Source: Poecilobothrus nobilitatus (Eukaryota; Arthropoda; Insecta; Diptera; Dolichopodidae). Taken from it: a stretch of 64,000 bases of DNA. Positions 19,251-27,041 of the stretch are shown here, piece by piece. The DNA lies in the NCBI GenBank assembly GCA_947095535.1, contig OX352772.1, forward strand, positions 102,130,641-102,194,640, in the 5' to 3' direction. The notes beneath the pieces are model-generated. The model had not been told where the DNA came from, ran no database searches, and worked only from the letters and a program-made list of their open reading frames with translations. The position numbers and the translations under genes were made by a program. Every line of letters begins with the position of its first letter. Position 1 is the stretch's first letter.

Positions 19251-19766
19251 TTAAATTAAGACTGATTCAAATTTTTCTAAATTACTTAATAAATCTAATG
19301 CCGATTGAGCTTGAGCTTCAGTTTTTTGCAGTCTCTCATTAATAAATTTAAGTGGTTTTTTGATTTGAAATTGGATAAAATCATTCATTTCTGCAAATTT
19401 TTCATTTATTAATATAGAAAATTTGATATGAACTCTTTCTAAACTATCCTCCATTTCTTTTTTGAATATTTTAAATTTTTCTTCTGATAATTTAAGTTCT
19501 TTAGATACTGATGTCTGTAAATGATCAAACATTTCTCTCATCTCGTTTTGTAATAGTTCTTTCTGAAAGAAAATATGATTATTTACAAAATTTTGTGTTG
19601 CTGCATCCCTTCCATCAATTGGTTCTTGAACATTTGATAAAATTTTGTTATCTAAATCATAATTTCCTTCAGAAGTCAATTTGAAACCTATACCTGGAGG
19701 ACCTTGAGTATGTAGTTTTCTAGAAGAAGAAGAAGCTGTACTACGCCCAAACTTATCAAGTGACAT
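19251..19766 (-). CDS. Coiled-coil fibre-like virion protein
   Basis: Intact 171-aa frame. After a Ser-rich N-terminus comes GPPGIGFKLTSEGNYDLDNK and then LSNVQEPIDGRDAATQNFV, a motif resembling the base of fibre/tail proteins ('GFKLT.dGnYDL.NK.L.NV..P.d..DAat..fv') and repeatedly seen in insect Polinton proteins. Residues ~68-165 are heptad-like, with MREMFDHLQTSVSKEL and LKFINERLQKTEAQ, predicting a long coiled coil. It probably forms a trimeric fibre or spike, but receptor binding is only inferred. Lies between the 324-aa gene and the Cys-rich gene with very short gaps (31 and 8 bases). Confidence 0.6.
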   Translation of the reverse strand: MSLDKFGRSTASSSSRKLHTQGPPGIGFKLTSEGNYDLDNKILSNVQEPIDGRDAATQNFVNNHIFFQKELLQNEMREMFDHLQTSVSKELKLSEEKFKIFKKEMEDSLERVHIKFSILINEKFAEMNDFIQFQIKKPLKFINERLQKTEAQAQSALDLLSNLEKFESVLI

Positions 19767-19797
19767 TTTGATTTTTACTAATTGTTAATGTAAAATA

Positions 19798-20772
19798 TTA
19801 GTGAATTATATTTGCTTCTCTCAATTCTTCAATTATAGATACAATTTCATTGTGATGATTGTTGTTACCAGCTGTTTCTGATGCAATTAAAAGCTTTAAT
19901 CTATCAACTAACTCATTAGGATCATCCCAATAAACTAACTGATTTGATTGATTTGTATAATTTAAATGGGTTTCCGGTGTAGAAGATTTATTAAAATAAT
20001 TTGCAAATTTTTTTTTCAAACAACCTGAACCAGTTTTTTTATGTCTAGTGTTATAATCATGTTCATATAATTTTCTTAATATATTATTGTATTTAAAACC
20101 TTTGTTTCCTTTTATTTGCTCTAAATAATTATAATTTCTTCTATGTGCATTAGTTTTGTTAAGTACTTGATGATATGTTTTTAAATCATTTTCAGTATAG
20201 TTTATAGGTTTTTTTTTAAATATCAATTCATATAGACCATCAGTTCCTTTAAAAACTTCATTATCAATCAAAATATTTTTAGTAATTTCATCTATTTCAA
20301 AATTAGCATTCCCAAGTTTTCGAACATTTAATGACCTATCAAAATAGGGTCCATATGTCTTATCAAGTTCTGACTTGTTAAGAACAGGAAATTGCGAAAT
20401 TGATGATTCATCAATAATATTATCAGTTATAGATGAAGTCTCAAATTTTATAGTATTTGGTGTTGAAGTTATAAATTTACTGTGAGTATTACTTTTGTTG
20501 CTAGGCGTTTTAACTTCCGGCTTAAATGATCTCAATAATTTTAAGGTGTTATCATCATTAGCAGGCAATTTAATTTCAGGTTTGATAACATTATTTGAAA
20601 ATTGTTGTTGTTGTTTGACGACATTTGTTAATTCTTTCAATGGTTTTGTAATTGGAATGAAAGCTTCTTCTCGATTACGGTCTTCTGATAGCTTCTGAAC
20701 TTTTAAAGATTGAAATTTCCTTTTTAAATTTTTACGAGTTTTCATTAAATCTTTCATAAGTTGTTCATCCAT
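19798..20772 (-). CDS. Conserved Polinton protein, 324 aa, unknown function
   Basis: Intact frame. The N-terminal half is basic, Lys/Gln/Asn-rich and probably disordered (residues 1-120). The C-terminal half contains DGLYELIFKKKPINYTENDL, KTNAHRRNYNYLEQIKGNKG, and finally YWDDPNELVDRLKLLIAS with IISIIEELREANI-like residues. This C-terminal pattern (a 'tdGLyeLLF...P..Yt..Dl..Y...l..TnAHrr' segment, then 'YWDdpnELVdRLrlL..s..AGn..h..EI..IieELre') recurs in insect Polinton-derived hypothetical proteins. Function unknown; a virion or genome-associated protein is plausible. Gap of 31 bases to the next gene. Confidence 0.65.
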   Translation of the reverse strand: MDEQLMKDLMKTRKNLKRKFQSLKVQKLSEDRNREEAFIPITKPLKELTNVVKQQQQFSNNVIKPEIKLPANDDNTLKLLRSFKPEVKTPSNKSNTHSKFITSTPNTIKFETSSITDNIIDESSISQFPVLNKSELDKTYGPYFDRSLNVRKLGNANFEIDEITKNILIDNEVFKGTDGLYELIFKKKPINYTENDLKTYHQVLNKTNAHRRNYNYLEQIKGNKGFKYNNILRKLYEHDYNTRHKKTGSGCLKKKFANYFNKSSTPETHLNYTNQSNQLVYWDDPNELVDRLKLLIASETAGNNNHHNEIVSIIEELREANIIH

Positions 20773-20824
20773 TTTTTTAATAATAATTTAATTAACTGTA
20801 AATTATCGACTGAACTGTTCTCTT

Positions 20825-21000
20825 GCTAACTGCTAACTGATAATCCCTAACTGCTGACTGGTAACTGCTATCTGCTATCTGCTAACTGCAAACTACTAAC
20901 TGATATCTATTAAAACTGCTATCTGCTATCTGCTAACTGCAAACTACTAACTGATATCTATTAAATAACCTGTTTAGTTAGTAACTGCCAACTGCTAACA
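20825..21000. repeat. CTAACTG-type short tandem repeat array
   Basis: About 175 bp of interspersed CTAACTG, CTATCTG and ACTGCTAACTG units between the 324-aa gene and the ATPase gene, inside the Polinton. It includes an exact 51-bp tandem duplication (20863-20913 and 20914-20964). It is the only satellite-like stretch in the element and lies upstream of the 324-aa gene's ATG, so it may affect its promoter. Confidence 0.85.
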
Positions 21001-21013
21001 GATCTTGGTTTAA

Positions 21014-21697
21014 CTAAAATTTAGCAAATGCATCAAAATTTTTTCTATATCGCCCATTATTTAAACCACTATCTTTATCAATTAATAGAAAACCATAATT
21101 ATCATTCCAGCAGCATGCACTCAATTTTTTAAATTCATTAAATGTCATATCAGAATTTATATGATCATTATATATATGTTTTAAATTTAAATCATCTTGC
21201 TTAAATATAATTAAAAAATTAGCATTATCTCTAAGTAAATGCTTTGGAATTCTTGTATATGACTGACATAAATAAAAGCTATCTACTTCTTGGTGACGTC
21301 CCATACAAAAATAGGCTCTTATATTATCTTGTTTATCACAAGCAACATCATCAAAAATAAATATTGAGTTTGGTTGTGAGGCTGATGGCTCAATTACATC
21401 AGCATTATTTGAAAATTCGTTATATCCCATTCCTTTGATTGGTTTTATTAATTTTTTTAAATATTCATATTTAGGTTGATGCAATGATTTCGAGTAGATA
21501 TATATGTTTTGAAATTTGAGTCCTTTAGGATCTAAAAGCATACTTATCATAGCATTAGTTTTACCGCAATTTGAAGGTCCGACTATTAATCCTCTTATAC
21601 TATCTGGAAAGCATTCACCATGTCTTTTTATTTTCTTTTTTGAATTTTGATCGAAATTTTTAACTTTAACTGCATTATCTAGTTTTATAAATTTCAT
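21014..21697 (-). CDS. DNA-packaging ATPase (A32/FtsK-like)
   Basis: Intact 227-aa frame. The Walker A loop VGPSNCGKT is at residues 39-47; Walker B, SIFIFDDVACD, is at residues 111-121. These are followed by YFCMGRHQEVDSFYLCQSYT, the sensor-like 'GRH...d.fyl.Qsy..iP' region of viral packaging ATPases. The C-terminus has the usual LIDKDSGLNNGRYRKNFD ending. The enzyme would load the element's DNA into capsids using ATP. It starts 56 bases from the divergently transcribed PLA2 gene. Length and motifs fit intact Polinton ATPases. Confidence 0.9.
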   Translation of the reverse strand: MKFIKLDNAVKVKNFDQNSKKKIKRHGECFPDSIRGLIVGPSNCGKTNAMISMLLDPKGLKFQNIYIYSKSLHQPKYEYLKKLIKPIKGMGYNEFSNNADVIEPSASQPNSIFIFDDVACDKQDNIRAYFCMGRHQEVDSFYLCQSYTRIPKHLLRDNANFLIIFKQDDLNLKHIYNDHINSDMTFNEFKKLSACCWNDNYGFLLIDKDSGLNNGRYRKNFDAFAKF

Positions 21698-21699
21698 TT

Positions 21700-21708
21700 T
21701 ATAAAAGG
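21700..21708 (+). promoter_or_regulatory. TATA box of the PLA2 minor-protein gene
   Basis: TATAAAAGG lies 46 bases upstream of the ATG at 21754, immediately next to the start of the divergent ATPase gene. Spacing is right for a TATA promoter with a short leader. Confidence 0.6.
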
Positions 21709-21753
21709 TGATTAGAATTTGAGTGACTTTATTAAACTAAACAACTTAATGTT

Positions 21754-22566
21754 ATGTCTCTTCATAATAAATATCCAATCAGTAACCAAAAAACTGTTAT
21801 TGGAAAAGGTGTAGTTAATTCTCTAATTAATAAACTACCATTTGAAGCACATTTACCTGGCTATAATTATTGCGGTCCTGGGACAAAACTAGCAAAACGA
21901 TTAGCACGAGGTGATAAAGGAATTAATGGTTTAGATGAGGCTTGTCGAGAGCATGATATAGCATATTCTCAAAATACTGATCAAAATCAGCGTCATATAG
22001 CTGATAAAATATTAGCAGAAAAAGCTTGGCAAAGAGTTAAATCTAAAGACTCCAGTTTTGGTGAACGATTAAATTCATATCTAGTTACAAACACAATGAA
22101 AGCTAAAGTTAAGCTCGGTATGGGTTTAAAAAGTAAAAAAAATAAAATTCCGAGAAAAAAGCCCTTGAAAAATGTTATAAAGGAAGCTAAAGTAGCTGTT
22201 AAAAGTATAAAAAAACCAACGAATGCTAAGAATATTATAAAAACTGCTTTGCATGCTGCTAGAAAATTTTCTAAAGGACAGAAAAAAAACATTAACATTC
22301 CTCGAATAATTCCTGTACCAAAAATTGGAGGACTTTTGCCTTTAATCCCTATATTTGCAGGTCTATCAGCTATTGGTGCACTTTCCGGCGGTGCTGCGGG
22401 CATAGCAAAAGCTGTAAACGATGCTAAAAGTGCTCAGAAGGAATTACATGAAAGTAAACGTCATAATAAAATGATGGAAGCAATAGCATTAAAAGGAGGA
22501 ACTGGATTGCACTTAAAACCATATAAGAAAGGATTAGGGCTTTATTTAAATCCAAAAAACCAATAA
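21754..22566 (+). CDS. Minor virion protein with phospholipase A2 domain
   Basis: Intact 270-aa frame. A parvovirus-type secreted PLA2 core is visible: the calcium loop YCGPGTK at residues 39-45 and the catalytic DEACREHDIAYS at 61-72, with the His-Asp pair at 67-68. The middle is highly basic (SKKNKIPRKKPLKN). Then comes a hydrophobic Gly/Ala segment (residues ~190-222: LLPLIPIFAGLSAIGALSGG), and the end is GLHLKPYKKGLGLYLNPKNQ. Such proteins act in membrane penetration when virions enter cells, and the basic/hydrophobic part resembles adenovirus pVI/pX-type minor proteins. The last codons contain a slippery heptamer leading into the protease frame. Confidence 0.85.
   Translation: MSLHNKYPISNQKTVIGKGVVNSLINKLPFEAHLPGYNYCGPGTKLAKRLARGDKGINGLDEACREHDIAYSQNTDQNQRHIADKILAEKAWQRVKSKDSSFGERLNSYLVTNTMKAKVKLGMGLKSKKNKIPRKKPLKNVIKEAKVAVKSIKKPTNAKNIIKTALHAARKFSKGQKKNINIPRIIPVPKIGGLLPLIPIFAGLSAIGALSGGAAGIAKAVNDAKSAQKELHESKRHNKMMEAIALKGGTGLHLKPYKKGLGLYLNPKNQ
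22554..22560 (+). promoter_or_regulatory. Candidate -1 ribosomal frameshift site A_AAA_AAC
   Basis: In the PLA2 frame the codons read CCA AAA AAC CAA TAA. The heptamer A_AAA_AAC sits in the correct phase two codons before the stop. A -1 slip leads exactly into the protease frame, which is open from 22527 but has no ATG until 22650. No strong downstream stem-loop is obvious. A one-base change in the A-run, in nature or in the assembly, is the alternative explanation. Confidence 0.55.
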
Positions 22567-22943
22567 ATCAGCTACCCAAAAGAGCACTAAACAATTATGA
22601 TATAGAAAAATTTAGTAAAAAATATTTAAAGCATTTCCGTGGAGTTTTTATGCGAGATAATTTACCAACACGCAAACCTTTGAAATATGAATGTGGTATA
22701 ATAAATTTGGATAATTCTATTGGAGATGGAACGCATTGGGTAGCTTATTTTAAAAATGATGAAATAACTCATTATTTTGATAGTTTTGGAAATTTAAGAC
22801 CACAATTAGAAGTAATAAAATATTTAGGAGATAAGCTTACATATAATTATAATAAATATCAAAATTTTAATTCTTACAATTGTGGACATTTATGCTTAGA
22901 ATTTTTATTTCATATTGTTAAGAAAAAAAATTATTATCAGTAA
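22560..22943 (+). CDS. Adenain-like cysteine protease
   Basis: The catalytic features of adenovirus-type maturation proteases are in order: GTHWVAYF (catalytic His), YFDSFGNL (acidic residue), and NCGHLCLEFL (catalytic Cys). Conserved protease-like sequence begins about 30 codons before the first ATG (22650), at LPKRALNNYDIEKF, so starting at 22650 would remove the expected N-terminus. The segment 22560-22649 is open with no ATG. Expression may be by -1 frameshifting from the PLA2 gene, by splicing, or from 22650 as a shortened form. The protease would cleave capsid precursors. Adenovirus protease is activated by a pVI-derived peptide, so a link to the minor protein is of interest. Confidence 0.8.
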   Translation, partial: PINQLPKRALNNYDIEKFSKKYLKHFRGVFMRDNLPTRKPLKYECGIINLDNSIGDGTHWVAYFKNDEITHYFDSFGNLRPQLEVIKYLGDKLTYNYNKYQNFNSYNCGHLCLEFLFHIVKKKNYYQ

Positions 22944-23202
22944 ATAAAACATAATAAAAAATAAAAAAAGTTTTTATTCTTAGTCTAGCTTTATTTAAAC
23001 TGCCTACATTAATAATTTTGTTGAAGTTCAAGGTTATTTCTCTCTATTTGAACATAAATGAATCAGTATATTATCAGTAAATAAAACATTATAAAAAATA
23101 AAAAAAATTTTTTATTCTTAGTCTAGCTTTATTTAAACTGACCTACATTAATAATTTTGTTGAAGTTCAAGGTTATTTCTCTATATTTGAACATAAATGA
23201 AA
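22934..23202. repeat. ~130-bp direct repeat after the protease gene
   Basis: Sequence from the last protease codons (TTATCAGTAAATAAAACATA) to GAACATAAATGAA is repeated with an offset of 137 bp (22934-23061 and 23071-23200), differing at a few sites. It duplicates the protease stop region and AATAAA-like polyadenylation signals, so this gene may have a doubled terminator/poly(A) region. Confidence 0.85.
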
Positions 23203-23346
23203 TAAAAAACTAACTGATAAAGAATAATTAGAATTTAGTTATAACAAAAGAAATTTAAACGAAAGATTTTTGTATTTATGTATATATTATATTATTAATG
23301 TCTATTAGCCTTAAATCTAAATCATTGAATTTTGGATTTAAAAACC

Positions 23347-23354
23347 TATAAAAA
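23347..23354 (+). promoter_or_regulatory. TATA box of the penton gene
   Basis: TATAAAAA lies 43 bases upstream of the penton ATG at 23397, a spacing like that of the PLA2 gene. Confidence 0.6.
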
Positions 23355-23396
23355 CAGAATACACAACTGAAATATCTCATTATATCGATTAAAGAC

Positions 23397-24095
23397 ATGT
23401 CAATAACATTAACTTTAAACGGAAACTCTTCTACATTGACAACTAATTATTTTCCTCCTATAGATCTAAATGGAAGAGAATATATCTGCGGTTTAGTGGA
23501 TTTCCAAACATATAATTCAATACCTAACATAGATGAAGAGAATAATAGATTTATTATTGATGATAAACCTATTACAATTCCAACAGGTTCATATGAAATT
23601 GGAGACATTGAGCTTTTTCTTAGAAAAACATTGAATGTACCAAAAACAGATAAGGAAAAATTAATTATAAGAGCAAATAATAATACATTAAAGTGCGAAA
23701 TTTTTGCTGATAAGGATATTGATTTTGAAAGAGAAGATACAATTGGTGGATTATTAGGTTTCAGTAAGAAGAAATTATTAGCTAATAAATGGCATACTTC
23801 AGATCTTTTTGTTGATATTAATAAAATAAATATAATAAGAGTAGAGTGCAATGTTATTTCTGGAGCTTATATTAATGAAAAAGAAGCTCACATTTTACAT
23901 GAATTCTCTATTAACGTCAGTCCTGGATATAAAATAATTGAAGTCCCTAAAAATGTAATTTATTTACCTGTAACTATTAATCAGATAAGTTCCATTACTC
24001 TAAAACTCCTTGATCAGAACGGTAATTTAATTAATTTTCGTGGAGAAACAATAACAATTAGATTGCACTTAAAGCTTCAGAATGATAGTATTTAA
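23397..24095 (+). CDS. Penton / minor capsid protein (single jelly roll)
   Basis: Intact 232-aa frame starting MSITLTLNGNSSTLTTNYFP and PIDLNGREYICGLVDFQTYN, then NNRFIIDD and IPTGSYEIGDIELFLRKTL. This series ('l.gnsS.L...yfPpI.L....Y.lgLv.f.tYNSIPNI....N.f......i.iP.GsYei..ie..l') is characteristic of the Polinton minor capsid (penton) protein. It is strand-rich throughout with no membrane segment, as expected for a jelly roll. Five copies would fill each capsid vertex. It is followed by a 59-aa gene overlapping its end and then the major capsid gene, the usual order. Confidence 0.85.
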   Translation: MSITLTLNGNSSTLTTNYFPPIDLNGREYICGLVDFQTYNSIPNIDEENNRFIIDDKPITIPTGSYEIGDIELFLRKTLNVPKTDKEKLIIRANNNTLKCEIFADKDIDFEREDTIGGLLGFSKKKLLANKWHTSDLFVDINKINIIRVECNVISGAYINEKEAHILHEFSINVSPGYKIIEVPKNVIYLPVTINQISSITLKLLDQNGNLINFRGETITIRLHLKLQNDSI

Positions 24096-24261
24096 TCAAA
24101 ATTATCGGCCCCATATACATTCGCAGAATAATAAACATCATCTTAATTCATCAAAGTTAGTCAAAGGAGGAGGAACTCGACATTTTAAATACAAAAAACG
24201 ATTATCATTTGAAAATAAAGAATATCTAAAATCTCTTGGATATCTACTAAAAGTAAATTAA
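24082..24261 (+). CDS. Small basic protein between penton and major capsid genes
   Basis: A 59-aa frame that begins inside the last codons of the penton gene (14-base overlap) and ends 1 base before the major capsid ATG. It starts MIVFNQNYRPHIHS, contains KGGGTRHFKYKKR and ends ENKEYLKSLGYLLKVN. A short protein with 'YRPh...kyk.rls..n..yLkSLGy' appears at the same place in other insect Polintons, so this is probably real even though it is below usual ORF cut-offs. Function unknown; a minor capsid or cement peptide is one guess. Confidence 0.6.
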   Translation: MIVFNQNYRPHIHSQNNKHHLNSSKLVKGGGTRHFKYKKRLSFENKEYLKSLGYLLKVN

Positions 24262-24262
24262 A

Positions 24263-25473
24263 ATGGATCTCTTTAATAATCCAATTTTTGATGAAACTAT
24301 AACTAGTGCTCAATGGCATTCGTATTCTCCATTCTTAAACTCATTTGGATTAAGTGATATTATACGAATACAAATACAAAATCAGAATTTAAATATATTG
24401 CCATCAACAAGTCAAATTTATGTAGAAGGATTTGTATCAAAACATGATGGAACAGCTGTTGTAAATACTAAACTAATTAATAATGCTATACCATTTCTAT
24501 TTGATGAAATTCGTTATGGTAACTTAATGGTAAAGAAATTGATCATAATCGTAATGTGGGGATAACTTCAACATTAAAAAACTATATTTCACTCAATCAA
24601 AATGAAAGTACAGCTTTATTCAATGGAAGTTGGTCACCTAGTGCATCAACTAAAATAAATGGAATTCATTTCAATTTTTTAATACCCTTAAAGAGATTAT
24701 TAGGATTTGCAGAAGATTATAAAAATATTATTCCGAATGCAAAACATGAATTAATATTAACTCGCTCTCGATCAAATGATAATTCATTATTATGTAGTGC
24801 TACTACTGCTGCTAATGAAAAACCAAAAATTCAAATTACAAAAATACATTGGAAAGTTCAGCATATTAACTTAGCTGATAATCTTAAATTAAATTTATAT
24901 AAAAGCATTGAAAATGGTTCGGTTATGAAAATTCCTTTTAGAAATTGGGAATTACACGAGTATCCTACATTACCAGCAGGAACTACACATCATATTTGGA
25001 ATGTTAAAACAGCATCACAACTTGAAAAGCCTCGTTTTATAATTTTTGCTTTACAAACTAACAAACAAAATAACCTGGAAGAAAATCCATCAATTTTTAA
25101 TTATTGCGATATTGAAAATATAAAAGTATTTTTAAATTCTGAATCATACCCATATGAAGATATGAATTTAGATTTTGCAAAAAACCGTTATGCTTTAGCA
25201 TATGAAGCATATTCAAATTTCAGAAGCCTTTATTATAATAACTCGACAACAGAACCGTTAGTTTCATGGGAAAACTTTAAAAATAATTCTCCTATCTTCA
25301 TAATTGATACTCGTTTTCAAAATGATAATCTTAAAATGGGATCAGTTGATGTTAAAATTGAAATAAAGACTTTAAATGAAATTCCAAACAATACTGCAGC
25401 TTATTGTCTTATTTTGCATGACCGCTTAGTGGAATTTAAACCATTAACAGGAGAAGTTGCTAAAATTATCTAA
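24263..25473 (+). pseudogene. Major capsid protein (double jelly roll), frameshifted
   Basis: Two overlapping frames encode one protein. The first (24263-24565) starts MDLFNNPIFDETITSAQWHS and includes GTAVVNTKLINNAIPFLFDE. The second, open from 24523, carries on with STLKNYISLNQNESTALF, the FNFLIPLKRLLGFAEDYK region and a C-terminal half rich in strands to 25473. This is the sequence pattern of the Polinton double-jelly-roll major capsid protein. Homology switches frame between about 24516 and 24523, consistent with an indel, after which the first frame runs into non-homologous residues and a stop. The product would be truncated to ~90 useful residues. A sequencing error cannot be excluded, because neighbouring genes are intact. 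Confidence 0.85.
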
Positions 25474-25503
25474 AGTTATGTATAAAAAATAAATGATTTT
25501 GTC

Positions 25504-25510
25504 TATAAAG
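25504..25510 (+). promoter_or_regulatory. TATA-like boxes before the accessory gene
   Basis: TATAAAG at 25504 (20 bases before the ATG at 25530) and TATAAAAA at 25481 (about 45 bases before). The latter has the spacing of the other Polinton TATA boxes and is the better candidate. Confidence 0.4.
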
Positions 25511-25529
25511 AAAAAGCTTATTAATAAAC

Positions 25530-26006
25530 ATGAAATATGTAATCATTGACATGCAAGGTTTTCGAGACAATAGCAATAAATTTATTTTAAAAGAAATTGC
25601 TATTCTTTCATCAAATGATGAAATTCAACATTTTATAATAAGATCACCTTACAGTTGGCATTATTTAGACGCAAAAGCAAAAACCACCAATAAATGGCTC
25701 ACTAAAAATCATCATGGCTTGCAGTGGTCTGATGGTAAAACCCATTTTTGTGAAATCATCAATTTTTTGAAAATTTTTTTATCCAATCAAACAAAAATTT
25801 ATGTTAAAGGAGGAGAAAAACAATCTTGGATTATTAACATATTGAAAAATAACAATGTTTTCGATTTGAATAATCGCGATTCTACATGTTTAAAAATATT
25901 GAAGAATAAGAAGAATCAACAAATTCATTGTTCTAAAAGATGTTCTTTTAACCATATTGGTGTTTGTGCTTTGGAAAATGTTTACATGTTAAAATTGTTG
26001 ATTTAG
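25530..26006 (+). CDS. Conserved Polinton accessory protein, unknown function
   Basis: Intact 158-aa frame, last of the plus-strand cluster. It shares with the left element's protein (2013-2483) the N-terminal VIIDMQGF strand, FILKEIAIL, a PYSW/PYPA motif, NHHGLQWSDG-like and IYVKGGEKQSWI segments, and a C-terminal Cys/His cluster (CSKRCSFNH...CALENVYML) that could bind zinc. Proteins like this occur widely beside Polinton genes in insects. I suspect an RNase H-like fold from the strand order and early Asp/Glu, but the catalytic set is not demonstrable. In both elements in this window the protein occurs together with a GADD34-like gene. Confidence 0.65.
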   Translation: MKYVIIDMQGFRDNSNKFILKEIAILSSNDEIQHFIIRSPYSWHYLDAKAKTTNKWLTKNHHGLQWSDGKTHFCEIINFLKIFLSNQTKIYVKGGEKQSWIINILKNNNVFDLNNRDSTCLKILKNKKNQQIHCSKRCSFNHIGVCALENVYMLKLLI

Positions 26007-26307
26007 CTAATTCAAAGGGGGCTTAAGAAGAAAAGAAATGATCAGAAACATATCTAATTTACCATTCACAATCGCTAGTTTTAAAGGAAAAAATAAAAAT
26101 CTGAAAACAAATCAATCTTTAAAAGATTAATAAACCTAAAATTCTGAAAAAATATAAGGAAAATAAAAAAAAAAATCTGGAAAAAAATAAATAATTTAAA
26201 AAATAAAAAATTGTTGTTTTATTTCTTTTGATAATTTTTTTTATTAATAAAATTACATTTTTTTAATAAATTCTATTTCAATAAATTTATTCTTTTTATC
26301 CGTAATT
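26007..26307. other. AT-rich convergent intergenic region
   Basis: Non-coding A/T runs between the accessory gene and the convergent 118-aa gene, with AATAAA motifs on both strands that could serve as poly(A) signals. Nothing else recognised. Confidence 0.5.
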
Positions 26308-26664
26308 TTAAAAAAAGTATTTAATTTTGCCATTGGCAATTTTTTTATTTAGCAAGTTTACGATGGTGGAATTATGCTTGTCAGCATAATATTTTGGTAG
26401 ATAAGTAAAAAACTTTTCTGTGTGGAAAACCACACAGCGACCACCATCCACCTTATTTTTTTGGAACTTTGACACTGTTTCCTGCAGTCTTGTTACTTGA
26501 AAGGTTTCATTTAAATTAACCTCACCCATTGGAACGAATTTCGTTTTTCTGTTGATGTCACTTAGGAATTCTGCTAACAAATTTTCTTCTTCCATCTCGA
26601 CATCGTATTCATCATCATCTTCTGTGAAATTTGTGAAATCTACTAAATCTACGATTGGATCCAT
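26308..26664 (-). CDS. Acidic Polinton protein, possibly nucleic-acid-binding
   Basis: Intact 118-aa frame. Residues 1-35 are very acidic (FTEDDDEYDVEMEEENLL). The second half reads NETFQVTRLQETVSKFQKN, RCVVFHTEKFFTYLPKYYAD and STIVNLLNKKI. The pattern 'y.v..l..v.tkfg..vvv.l.e.f..yLP.ry...' is shared with short insect proteins beside Polinton polymerases and looks like a small beta-barrel, for example an OB-fold. That would suit a replication-associated single-strand-binding protein encoded downstream of polB, but this is a guess. Confidence 0.5.
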   Translation of the reverse strand: MDPIVDLVDFTNFTEDDDEYDVEMEEENLLAEFLSDINRKTKFVPMGEVNLNETFQVTRLQETVSKFQKNKVDGGRCVVFHTEKFFTYLPKYYADKHNSTIVNLLNKKIANGKIKYFF

Positions 26665-26753
26665 TTTTAGGTTTGCGTTGTTTTAATTGTAATAAAATAC
26701 TAATATATTTTAAAGAAAACTTGGTTAATTTATATAAAAATAATTGCACATAA

Positions 26754-26939
26754 TTAGTTTTATCAGATTTTGCATCAGAAATTCATGGAATTCTTCTATT
26801 AGAACAAGAAAGCTTTTTTAATACAATAAAGGATGTATGCGGTTTTATGCTCTATAAATTGCATCATCAAAGTGAATACGAAGAGAAAGCTTTGGAAATA
26901 AAAAAATTTATAGAAAAAAGAGAAAATAAAATTTATTAA
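26754..26939 (+). other. Open frame without ATG (possible gene relic)
   Basis: The frame between stops at 26751 and 26937 encodes SDFASEIHGILLLEQESFFN, then CGFMLYKLHHQSEYEEKALE, a protein-like amphipathic helix composition in an otherwise A/T-run region. There is no ATG until 26854, which would give only ~28 codons. It may be the end of a lost gene or a spliced exon. No family recognised. Confidence 0.25.
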
Positions 26940-27041
26940 AAAATTAAAAACAGTTTTTTTTTTTCATTTTAATTTCATATATATATTTTTTTTTTTTTCT
27001 TGCAGATTTAGATAACATTTATTACATAAGTATGTGGAACA

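Noticed and set aside
21993..22403. 136-codon minus-strand frame within the PLA2 gene
   Set aside because: Antisense shadow of a gene with clear PLA2 motifs.
23447..23851. 134-codon minus-strand frame within the penton gene
   Set aside because: Antisense shadow; the plus strand has the conserved capsid pattern.
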